A DNA stretch of 64,000 nt from positions 29,940,923-30,004,922 of the forward strand of contig NC_031498.1 of the NCBI RefSeq assembly GCF_000237925.1. The letters are read 5' to 3'. The DNA comes from Schistosoma mansoni (taxonomy: Eukaryota > Platyhelminthes > Trematoda > Strigeidida > Schistosomatidae). The notes under the pieces are model-generated. The model saw nothing but the letters and a program-made list of their open reading frames with translations. It did not search any database and was not told the DNA's origin. This document shows positions 22,801-34,500 of the stretch, piece by piece. Every line of letters starts with the position of its first letter. Position 1 is the stretch's first letter. Both the position numbers and the translations under genes were made by a program.

Positions 22801-24506
22801 TGGCTTGTAGGTCTTCATCAGTCAGTCATTCATTTTCGATCTCACCGATTTATCTCCTGTTTACTTGCACACAGCTTAGTTTCCTAAATTCATTATTGTC
22901 GGGATACATTTTTTAACCCGCTGATCTGACTCCGATTTAGATGGACGTATGAATATGCTATGAACATAAATCTTCCATTTAACTCCGTTCATTACCTAGG
23001 CTAACCCCGTTTGTGTGACGCGGTAATAAGAAGCCGAATACGGGTTGCGCTGTAGGGATTTATTTTAAGCATTCGTTTATCCAGACAAGTGGTGAGTGAG
23101 CTAACTCATTTTGATCATGCGTGACCCGATATTTATAGTCAGACAAAAATAAGTTAATGACATGTGATAACTAGGACAAGCAATGTCCGCACATACGCTC
23201 ATCTAGTCAGAATTAATAATAAGGGAATAATTAACAAGATCAAAATGTAACTCAAGAAGAATAAATAGATTGATTGGTCTGTCTGAAAGCTAGAATAACT
23301 CGTATGGGCTTAACATTGTACTAGATACTACAGAGAGATTCATTGAATATGCTTCTACTTAAGTCATTCATGTTCAATTATTAAGTGACTAAAGACTAAA
23401 ACGACTCACGAACACTACTACATTGAATGACTTTGGCGTTTATTATTGATATTTAATCTTTTGTATGTGTTAAGTATATGTCCACATGCAGGATTGTAAA
23501 TGAACCCTAAAATGCCACTACGAACACCGTCAAGGAAGGAGGGTAGTAAAGCTCGCGAATCTGGACAAACGATATTAACCCACTACGTTTCAACCAACCG
23601 CGTATGATTATACAACTGCTTCCACTGTTATTATGATATAAATCCAAATGGTCATTTGACACCAAGCTTTTCTTTGCGCGTCGCCTCTTCTATGTTGTTT
23701 ACTGTCTAGAACCCTTCACGAACAAGAATGAGTTTAGAACAATATCAATTTTAAGTGAAGCTGAAACAAAATGTGCAGAGTTAAAAGCATAAGAGTTTAT
23801 GTAAAATTAACGATGCTTCAAGTATTTGGTTTTTCTAACCTAGGGTGACTAGTTAACAATGCATCAGCATATTTAGACTTGGGTCTCATTGAGCGTGCAG
23901 GCCAAAACGTTATGAGTCAGTCTTCCAGATACCACTAGTGAGATAGTAGTCAATTTTCTCTAATCTGTGAGGCCATTCAAGTTAGTAAGCATTTTTTACT
24001 CATAAAAGAATTGTATTGACAAAAGATAAACATTATAATATTTTGGCTAATGCTTCTATATAATTATATATGAGACCCGAAACTCGAATATAACTTACGG
24101 AAGGTAGACTTCGTTTAGTTGCAGTAGTTAGAATCATTCAATCTCCCATAAATCCAAAATTGATGATTTTATTCTACTACTGTAATTGAAACCTGATGAA
24201 AACTTGTAACTCAATGATTAAAAGTCTACTAGTTTTTATGAATTGTTTTAATTTCACATTCAGTAAGTAGCATTACATTTAATGACTTTATATACTACAA
24301 TAAAAAAGAGGTTTTCCTATATTTTTTTGATGTTCTAGAATTGTTCACTTGCTATAGTTGGAAAAGACATGAAATTCACAATATTTGAAGATGATGATAT
24401 TGATCCATATTTGAAGTTATTCGAAGCTACTCAAGTGGATGCACCAGCTGCAGCCATCCCCGATTCTGGTCCTACTCCTATGGAACAGGATCAGTCTGCG
24501 TTGTAG
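19805..24506 (+). CDS. PSMA1: 20S proteasome subunit alpha type-1
   Basis: Subunit of the outer alpha ring of the 20S proteasome, acting in nucleus and cytosol in ubiquitin-dependent protein breakdown; alpha subunits gate the pore and are not catalytic. Exons: 19805-20245, 21551-21733, 24339-24506, all joining in phase 0, for 263 aa, the same length as the human protein. The N-terminus [18 protein letters not shown] and the alpha-subunit signature ([19 protein letters not shown]) are near-identical to PSMA1, as are [21 protein letters not shown] and [15 protein letters not shown] blocks. The C-terminus ends in an Ala/Pro/acidic tail. Introns are 1305 and 2605 bp. A polyadenylation signal AATAAA lies at 24608-24613, about 100 bp after the stop. 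The start at 19805 is set by homology. Confidence 0.95.
22975..23345 (-). repeat. interspersed repeat in PSMA1 intron 2
   Basis: 23095-23345 matches, inverted, 2880-3125 (see that entry). The left part (TGTGACGCGGTAATAAG...) has no partner in the window. The rest of the intron holds nothing recognisable. Confidence 0.5.
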
Positions 24507-24607
24507 CCGGTTATCTATCTATATATATGTAATTGTTTATGTGGTGATGATCTAACGATTATTCTGAGTCCTAACTTGTTTATATTTTCGATTTGTAACG
24601 ACAAGTT

Positions 24608-24613
24608 AATAAA
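24608..24613 (+). terminator. polyadenylation signal of PSMA1
   Basis: AATAAA, 102 bp after the PSMA1 stop codon. Confidence 0.7.
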
Positions 24614-24837
24614 GCTGAGTTATGAAATTCATGTGTTTTCTTTTTAATATTTCCCTTTTATATAGAAAACAGTTATGCTAAACATGTTTGATATGTTCTT
24701 AAATTTATATGGAGGATTTTTAATATCTTTAAGTTTTAACTTAAAGATTATGTGATATTCAATTGGCTTGTGTTAAACTAGCTGAGTTAAAAGTTACTGG
24801 ATAAAGATGACAAATCCAATAACAAGTTTGTAAACCT

Positions 24838-25110
24838 CTATCGACTGAGATGGCTGGGACTCATGTGTTCTATGTACCCAACCACTAGCTAGCTTGATGA
24901 GTAATGATGGTTGACACAGGAGCTGGTTAAAAATAAGCTAGTGGTTGTCAAAGCAAGACAGTATCAGTTTACTACATTTTTGGCTGAGCCGTTTTGGTAG
25001 ACACACTCTACGTGGTTACCTCAGTAATTATGATCAGTGGTTTGGAATGGCTGCAAATCAATAACATTATCTTCCACCAGTTTCATAGTCATTTCATACT
25101 TTTATCCTAC
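24838..25110 (+). mobile_element. RTE-clade LINE, 3' fragment (decayed)
   Basis: ATCGACTGAGATGGCTGGGA reads HRLRWLG, the conserved motif near the C-terminus of schistosome RTE proteins (compare about 40145 in the LINE at 37.4 kb). The rest is badly decayed. Confidence 0.55.
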
Positions 25111-26744
25111 CTGTATATTCCTTTTCAAACCTTATTTTACTACTACGGAAAGTGATATAGCCAGACAAATAACGCTATGATTGACTGGCGAGGGAATGTG
25201 AAGACATACACCTGTGTCATATATACAATTTATTAATTTTGTATTGTAGATGACTCAGTCCCTAGTTTGTATTTGTTCCAACACTGCCTTGGTTATTGAT
25301 ATCTGGTTGTTAATTAATTGGTCGAGCAAGTGTCTGAATTCACGTAATTTGTCCTCTCTAAGTTGCTCTTATTTCGACTTCTTTATTATTTGTTGTATTC
25401 ACTTGGTTGCTATGTAGTGTAGTAATTTTAGCCGAACAAGATCTGTCTCTGGTTCTACATTAACTATGACTGGATTAGCGATGAATTTATCTAGATCTTT
25501 GCTCAAAAGTCGGCGTTCGGTGTCCTCGGTACCAATTTTCGCCCGCGGGTTATATTTTTATTGGACTGCGAATATAGTAATGTAACTTTCACTCTTAACC
25601 TAACCAGAACACACTGAAATGAAATTAGCAGCTATATCTGGCGACTGACGAAAACTTTTATTACTCGAGCTACCAGCAGTAGGAGGTATTCTGCTCATGA
25701 ATCAGCGTTCAGAAATACCTGGAATTGTTAGTGAAGCAATGTAAAAAAATAGTCCAGTTGTTTCACCACTCAAAGCTCTTGTCAAATTTTCTGATACTTA
25801 GTGGTTAACACACTGATCGATATAGAAATACGGTGATTCATAAGAAAATCAAATTACAACACTAGAAGACATTTGGTCCATGCGATCTGCTTTCTGTTCT
25901 CAAAAGTAGAGCAGTCTTTTGATCAGAGAACTAAGCCGATTGTTTAAAGTGTTCACATTTGGACTAAGCCATCGTTCTTTACTGAAGTGTTTTCGTTCCT
26001 AGTTTCAAACGGGGTCTGCGTAATACACCTAACTATCATTAAGTACTTATAGCTAGTACTAATTGCTGACTTTGTTTTATAAAACTATGAATCGACCTTC
26101 AAGGACTCATATTGTGAATACATTAGTGATCTTTCCTCAAACTTCCTAATTCTCAGTAAATAGACGGCTTTTAATTCGTTAAATAATACCATGCCCTGGA
26201 ATCGGTTGTCGAAGAAAAAACACCCTAAGAACGTCTTTACAAATGACAGAAGTCTTCAATCAATTTAACATTGCTCCCACATAGCGGAGGTATTTGGATT
26301 GTTCAGTGTTATCATTCTTTTGTAGTTCTGTCGTCTATAACTTTTTCAAAACAACTGAGAAAGCTGTACAGTGGTTTGGGCCTGTTATTTAAAGAAAACT
26401 CTTCAACTTTGAAAATACAGTTGTAATTGTTTCAGTATGCAATTCCATATAAGCTACTTATTATTTAGCGACTACTGCTCACCATTAATGTGTAAAATAA
26501 TTTTAAAAAACTTACAGAAGCCCATACTTTCTCTTACCTTTTGTAACGAGGTGTTTGGAGTTGTCAAGGAGTTCATGCTGGTGTGCTATTGCTTAGGATA
26601 GTATATATATTCTTGTCGTAAAGATGGAAAAGATTTAAATAAGTCTCATTTACCTTCGGGATCATCATAATGTGAGTTGGAAAGTAAAGGTTCGAATGCA
26701 CAGACATATCAAAAATTGTCTAAAGTCATGAATATAGACTGCTG
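25111..26744. other. intergenic, no gene recognised
   Basis: AT-rich, no recognisable coding or RNA gene. Confidence 0.45.
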
Positions 26745-26905
26745 GATATATCACCTAGTGATTTGAATGTTAAACGTTTACCTGAAGGTCTCAGGTCCGA
26801 CCCCTGGTGCGGTCGTGAATATTCATTGATGTGAAATCCCTAACTAGCACTTAGCATCTGTTTAGTTCTTCCTGAGTCAGTTCTTGATTTGAATCTTCAA
26901 ATTCA
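26745..26905 (+). mobile_element. Sm-alpha-like SINE, decayed
   Basis: Contains a tRNA-like B-box block (AGGTCTCAGGTCCGACCCCTGG), then GCGGTCGTGAATATTCATTGATGTGAAATCCC, which aligns with the hammerhead region of the 31.5-kb copy on its minus strand (GCGGGTTCGTGAATGC, GCTGAGGAGTCCC). The ribozyme core is lost. A 510-bp SINE begins immediately after it. Confidence 0.45.
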
Positions 26906-26910
26906 GCAGT

Positions 26911-27419
26911 CCCCGAATGCCCTGGTGCGGCCGAGAGTGGGGAGAGTCAGCTCTCCCAGTTGCTCTCACATGGCCACGCGTATGCGACCACTGCCAGAGA
27001 AGTCCTACTCACTGCCTTCTTGCGGCGGGGGTGTTGTTTGCGAAATTGAGAGGACGTAAAGCGAATGTCCCGCGCTTTAACCGGGTTGGTGGACACAGAG
27101 GGTCCACCTAGAGGACTTGGAAAACCCTGATTCCAAACCAATGGTGCACATGAGCTTCAGGATCCTGAGGGAAAAAGTGGTGTCTGAATCTATTCTTGGT
27201 CACCGGCCACCATGGGACTGGGTCTCCTAACGTTGCTCCACTGTCTTGTGGATTAGACCTTTGTGTCAAAGGCTCCGAGCGTGGCCCCCAAGGAGACGAA
27301 CTGCTTCTGTTTTGAGACCCGAGTAGTATTCCAGCCCCCACACAAATCGAATGATTTATATGGCGCATATCTATTTGATTCCTCTTTGTACCATTGTTCA
27401 TGTGTTTAAATAAATAATC
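26911..27419 (+). mobile_element. RTE-tailed SINE, copy B
   Basis: Full-length diverged copy from CCCCGAATGCCCTGGTGCGG to the A/T-rich tail (GTTTAAATAAATAA). More substitutions than other copies, so probably older. Confidence 0.85.
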
Positions 27420-28545
27420 AAAATCATTTTAGTAATTCCTATGTATTGTAGTCAGTTATACATGTGTAAAGTGTATGATAAATGTTTTTTCTATTCTACC
27501 TTCATCGGGAGTTATATGTACACTGACATGACGAAAACGTGAGGGGAAAGTAAAAGCTTTGTACTGTAATAACCAAATCGTTTTTGTCTACATACCTGTG
27601 CTACACGGTGAGTGTAAATTTAAAACTTCTCAAAATTCGAACTCTGTGCAACTCCGTGTAGGTTCATCTACTGGGTAGTGATTATTAGTTGTAATACCGA
27701 GCTGACGATGAAGTGATCATGTGTCCTCCAAATCATCATAGTTTCACTGTCAGTTACTATGTACTGAGGCAAAGTAATATTTTCAACTTCAATATTTCAC
27801 TGACTTGTCAGTTTGTAGTAAAATGTTACCTATAAGTTAAATAATACCCTATAATTCAGTTTTACAAACCTCCCTTCCAGTTCCTATACAGCTACTTTAC
27901 TTACTCTAGAAACAGTTATTCATATTTGTACTTGTTCAGTGTAGTTCCTTCGGCAAAATGTGTTCATTTTAAAGGTTAAGAGTTTCTGTAATCAGTCTTT
28001 ATATTCAATATATTGTTATATAACCCGGGATCAATTCATAAAGACACTGACTATTTGACTGAGCCATGTAGGTAGCTACAAGCTACCTGGTTAGAGTCTG
28101 CGTGATTATCGTAACAAATAGTTAACGACTGTCTGAAATGACTCGAAATTTTCTCGATAGCACAGATGCATTTAATATTTTCACTCCTTCAAATCCTAAG
28201 TTTTTGAATAACTATGGTTTTTTCAAATGCCACGAACCCATATTTTATCTCATTATATCCTGGATACCCAGTCTTTTCAATTAGCATGAATGATGTCACT
28301 ACCTCTTCTCCTCTGGTATTTGTCTTGACAATTCCATCTGTCTGTGCGGATGGCCTGTAAGCTTTTAGTGATATAAACATGTTCCAGGTTCTGTGTTGTA
28401 TATGACTGACTATATAATCTGGCACTGAAGTAACTTTTTACCGTAAAGGTAATTTTTCTGATTCAGTGAACGATTTTTACCTAGAATTTTAATCTTTCTA
28501 TCATATTAGCTAACCTCTCGTTTCTTTTTTTCTCTACTTTATTAG
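27420..28545. other. upstream region of cyclin H
   Basis: No coding exon was found. A decayed RTE 3' fragment lies at about 28035-28135 (GACTGAGCCATGTAGG and CTACCTGGTTAGAGTC, compare 33220-33270). The last 35 bases (28510-28545) form a strong pyrimidine tract and AG acceptor. Confidence 0.5.
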
Positions 28546-31500
28546 GCCTATGTAACTAGCACTCAGTTTTGTAATTGGCATTTTACCCCTTCGGAATTAA
28601 TTACTCTTCGTTCAGATTGTAATGCAACTGCACTTAAACGGTTACAATCAACTAAAGAAGTAGAAGTTAGAAATAATAATAATGAGAATATGAACAATAC
28701 ATTAGTTGTTGGATTAGATCCTGATCAAGAATTTAAAATTGTTAAACACTATGTATATTTAATGAAAATTTTATTTGATAAATTTACAACACCTCAGTTA
28801 CCAAATGAAGTAAGTTTTTGATCTGTTAAACAAGCCTGTTTCCATTGTTATCATTATTTATTATTTAAACACATAAATATTGGTACAAGGAAGCACCAGA
28901 TACATATGCGCCAAACAAATGTCATTTGATTTGTGTGAGGGCTGTGATACTGCCCAGGTGCCCAAACTGAAGCAGGTGGTTTTCTTAGGAGGCCACACCC
29001 GGAGCCTTTGACCTAAAGGTCTGATCCACAAGTCAATGGGGCATCGTGAGGAGATGCAGTCCCATGGTAGCTGGTGACCAAGAATAGATTGAAACGCCAT
29101 TTGTTCCTTCAGGATACTGGAGCCCATGTGCATGATTGGTTTGGAATCAGGGTTGTCCAACTCCTCTAGGTGGATTCTCCGTGTCCACCAACGCGGTTAA
29201 AGGTCCAGACATTCTCTTTTCGTCTTCTCAGTTTCGTAAACAACAGTAATGCCACGAGAAGGCAGTGAGTAAGACTTCCCTGTTAGAGGCTATATACGCG
29301 TGACCATATGAGAGCATTTTGAGAGGGAGAGCTGACTCTCCCCACTCTCGGTCGTACCAGGGCATTTTGGGGCTGTTTCCCTGATATATTATTATTTTCA
29401 TGAGAATGTTGATAACTTTATATCATCCTGTTTGTATTCGATCAATTACTTAACTACGTTTCATTTTTGCTCAGTTAATATTCTTTGTTTACATTCAGAC
29501 TGATAAGTAAAGATATGCGTATTGGTTATCATTATTTATCTGAACTACACATTTTATAAGGCTTAAGTTTTCTGTATGTTTGTTCAGCACTAGGGAATGA
29601 AAATTGTTAATTATTAAAAGTAGCCATACATGAACTCATTCGAATCTATCTGCCTTCATCGGTGGAAAGTTAGTCAACTTAGTAACTCTGTTAATTTGGT
29701 TGTAAACTTATATCGACTGAAGTAGTTGAGGTATGTATTAGTCATTTTCAGCCGCTGCCTATCCTGATCTGCTTTACTGGCTTGTATAAAGTAGATTGTT
29801 CAAACGTTAATGGTGACCAAAAACATGAGGAGACATCAGTTGATAACATCATTGACTGTTAATTTAGGCCGTCGGATTTGTCATGTTTCTGCGCTATCGC
29901 GGTGTGGCAACTTGAACCAATCTACACACGTACCAGGTTCTACGTTACATTTAACTGACTGACTAAGTGATATGAACTCAGTAACTCTGTGAGTAATGCG
30001 TTAGGTGTTTAAACCAGGTGTGTGTTGTGGTCCAACTGTCAGTATACATCAGTGTTGTGATGCAAATACATCGAGCTAACGAGTCTCAAATTAAATGTAA
30101 CATGCGTTCTTGATTCTACAATCCATCTGTTTTAAATAACTTGTGACAATGGTTCTATCGAAGCTACCTACACAGGACAGACACATGTCAACAAAGACTG
30201 ACAAAAATCCACTCACTAATTTCAGCAATGAAGTAACTCGAATCCTTTGGACTAATGATATAACTTGTTCCAATTTTGTCTAACTAGTGAGATTTTCTGC
30301 AAAAAGTAACGTTAAGATGCATAGCCTGTCTAGTAAATGTGTGAACTGCGGTTACAGGAACTTTGTTCTAGAGTTTAACACACATCAATTTTGTTCCCTA
30401 TCATAATCATATTACTGTCCTGTCTCTATTTCTGTTGTTTAAAATATTCCTGAAAGTCCTCAAAAGTCAGATTTTCCAGCTGCCTCACCGTTGTCATATA
30501 TTTTGAGAAAATCATTTCCCTCAAATTAAATTTATTAGCTGTCAGAAATCGTGGAAGACCACATACTTTCGATGTTTTCATCAAAACAGAAAGTTGGTGG
30601 TTTTCTTACTCTTACACCATTCTTGTGATTTCCTCAATTCTTACTGAAATTCTGATTTAATTTACCCTATTTATTTAAAAGACTGTGTTGTAAATGCATT
30701 CACTTTTATATCTTCTTCATCTGGAATTGCAGTGCCCCCCAAATGCCCTGGTACGGCCGAGAGTGGGGAGAGCCCACTCTCCCTCTCGAAATGCTCTCAC
30801 ATGGCCAGCGAATATATAGCCTCTGCCAGGGAAGTCCTACTCACTGCCTTCTCGTGGCGGGGGTGTTGTTTACGAAAGTGAGAGGACGAAAAGCGAATGT
30901 CCGGCGCTTTAACCGGGTTGGTGGACACGGAGGGTCCACCTGGGGGAGTTGGAAAACCCTGATTCCAAACCAATGGTGCACATGAGCTCCAGTATCCTGA
31001 TGGAACGAATGGCGGACGAACCTGTCATTGGTCAACGGCTACCATGGGACTGCATCTCCTCACGATGCTCCACTGCCTTGTGGATCAGACCTTTTGGTCA
31101 AAGGCTCGGGGTGTGGCCCCCTAAGAAAACCACCTGCTTCAGTTTGGGCACCCAGGCAGTATCACAGCCCACACACACAAATAGTGTGGCGCATATGTAC
31201 CTGGTGCCCTTTTGTACCAATATATATGTGTTTAAATAAATAAATAAATAAATGGAATTGCAGTATTCTTCTATACACTATTTTCCACTCTTTCTTTTTA
31301 AACTGTGTTCTTAATTTCTAGTCGTTTTTATTGTCATTGCTACCATACTGTTAATATAATATTATGCATATTCAATATGACAATTTGGGTCAACGTAAAT
31401 CTGTTCCAGGCTCCACTTTCACACTGACTGACTGACATTTTGAGTGGGTAGATACATTTATGTTTTTGAGTAGTAATCTAATAAATAAATCACATAGATC

Positions 31501-34500
31501 AGAAGGGGTTTTGTGGAGATTTCAGTATTTTTCATAGCTGAAATCATGAGCCAATTGAAACTAGACCACCATCGAAAACCTGGAAGCCCTGGACGACCGT
31601 TTCGTTCTATTATGGGACTCCTCAGCGATGCGCATTCACGAACCCGCACTCTCATCACATCGATTTCAGTCATTCGGTTACATATTTGAACCTCTCTTCA
31701 CTTTATTTATTATTTATTTATTTAAACACATAAATATTGGTACAAGGAAGCACCAGGTACATATGCTCCTCACAAATCTCATTTGATTTGTGTGAGGGCT
31801 ATGATACTGCCCAGGTGCCCAAACTGAAGCAGGTGGTTTTCTTAGGAGGCCACACCCGGAGCCTTTGACCTAAAGGTCTGATCCACAAGTCAATGGGGCA
31901 TCGTGAGGAGATGCAGTCCCATGGTAGCTGGTGACCAAGAATAGATTGAAACGCCATTTGTTCCTTCAGGATACTGGAGCCCATGTGCATGATTGGTTTG
32001 GAATCAGGGTTGTCCAACTCCTCTAGGTGGATTCTCCGTGTCCACCAACGCGGTTAAAGGTCCAGACATTCTCTTTTCGTCCTCTCAATTTCGTAAACAA
32101 CACCTGTGGCACGAGAAGGCAGTGAGTAAGACTTCCCTGACAGAGGCTGTATATTCGCGTGATCATGTGAGATCATTTTGAGAGGGAGAGCTGACTCTCC
32201 CCACTCTCGGTCGTACCAGGGCATTTGGGGTAGTTGAGTATTATCAATAACTTGGACACAGTATGTATTTGTGTGACTAGAACGTTACACTCATGAACTT
32301 CTTGGTTATTGAGCATTATAATTTTGTCATTTACTCAACTAATATACACACAACTGATAATTCTGTAATCCAACCAGTTAATAGCTTTCATCATTCTTTT
32401 TTCTTTATTATTTCAGGTATATGGTTTTGCTGCAACCTATTTTAAACGTTTTTATCTTAATCATTCTGTAATGGACTTTTATCCACGTGATATAATGTTA
32501 ACTTGCTTGTATGTTGCTTGTAAAGCTGCAGATTTCCCAATTGGCCTTCAAACTTTCATTTCGCATATTCCTAGAAATCAAGAGAGATATAGTTATCTTG
32601 TTCTCAATTCTGAACTTTTCTTGATGGAATCATTGGGTTATGACCTGTGGGTGTATACTCCGTATCAAGCATTAACTGGATTTGTTATCGACTTAGTAGC
32701 ATATCAGGTGAGAAATTCTTATTATTTTATGTATTTAATCGCTTTGATCTCCTATTGAGTGATTTCCTACGGTTATAGAGTAGTTTCCATCCTGATCCAA
32801 TAAAGAACTATTGAAAGCTAGTTGACATTCGATACCCGTTTTGCCTTATTTGCAAGCTCCTCGGTAGTACTTATATAGGGTGGTCGGAGGGTTGGTGGGA
32901 ACAAGTTTTGTTAACTTGGTGTTAATAGTAGAAAGGGTTTGTTTTGGCATGTTAGTCAAACGTATTTTGTGTTTTACATGCTCCATACGATTTAGAAATT
33001 TTGTTCACACAGTTAAAGCTGTGCATGGTATGAAAATAGACAATGATCTTCTTACATACATAACGTAATATGATGCTTATAAATCTTTATCAAATTGAGT
33101 TGGTGAAATATTACAAGCTCTAGACTATGAATGCTATGTTTTATGGTGTAGGAGCAGGTTGGAAGAAAGCTAGGGTCGGCCAGACCAAAACGTGGCACAA
33201 ATCCATGAAGTCACTGACAATTGGACTGAGCCATGCTGGTAGGTGTAGACTACCTGGTTGGAATTCGCGAGGTGATAGCAACCGATGGTTGGAGACCTTG
33301 AATGACCTGGCTCAAAATCGTTTGCAATGGCGAAGGTGCATCCACTCTTTGTGTTCTACCAAATTCTAATCTTCTGAATTCTTCATGTCCCTATCTTTTT
33401 TCTCTCTCCAAATTTATGTCATTGGATTATGCTCCTTCAATAACATCTTCAAACCCTAATCTTTCACATAGTGCTTCTACTCTTACTACTTCTACCACTA
33501 TGAGATTTGACTCGACAACTGAATATCTGTGCTAATGTGGTATGGCAACTCCAACTGATGTACGTACGTACGAAGTTCTGCGTTGTGACTGACTGATGAA
33601 TGCTATAATCTAACTTATTTACACCCTTCAAATGATAGTCCTAATCTTATATAGTTGACCAGAATGATGTGACTGGCTAACTTGCAAAGTCTTAAGTCGA
33701 AGTCACGTTTAATGATTCTTCAGGTTGGCCCACTCTAACGTGGTGTTCTGTTCTCCCTATTTCCTAAAAAATTTTGAATAACAATCAGAATAGTAACATT
33801 TGTGATTGATATAAAAGAAGTAACCAACATAATCCCTTTTGCATGGGTTCAGCCGTACTGTCCATTCTTCAATCCACAGTGCCCTTCTTTATACCCGTCT
33901 TTGGAGTTAGGAGCACATTCAGGTTGATGGCTCATGCGGCTAGGATTCAGTGTTACTCCACTTATTATATCCATGCGCCTCATATGTTGTATGTAAAACA
34001 TGCCAGTCCCGAAAAGTCATTGTTTCACGAGCAACAACAGAATATGATTTGCATTCAAATGAGTTCATGTTTTAAAAAACTTCAGTTAAAATTGATAACT
34101 TTAATGAGTTTGTAACTTTTCATCTTGCGAGGTTGCTCATAAGTAACCATATATATCATTACTATTTTGTCAGGTTCTCCTGTGTTCCAATCAACTAGTG
34201 CTTAGTACTGGTCTGCGAATGTGAATCGCAACTACTATATTTTCATAAACTATAATATAGGTGCCCTTGTGTTACTGTTTACTTGAGTTTATATCGTAAG
34301 TGTTAGAAAAATGCCGACATAATCCTGAACCAATATAGTAACAACACAAGCGTGTTCACGATCTGTTTCTTTTCCTCTAAATGCTAAATGTTACCCCAGA
34401 ACTTGTCCTCATCATTTGGATTAATCATAGTCTGCGAAGTAGTTGAGTATGTTGACTGCTTCATGTATCTTGGGAGTCTCATCAACCCTCATAGGTTAGC

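Noticed and set aside
26790-26820. tRNA gene at the B-box-like motif (also at 58796)
   Set aside because: No acceptor stem or cloverleaf; fits a SINE head or a chance motif.
28546-28690. Using the in-frame ATG at 28690 as the cyclin H start
   Set aside because: It would drop the conserved N-terminal segment that aligns with human cyclin H from its first residues.
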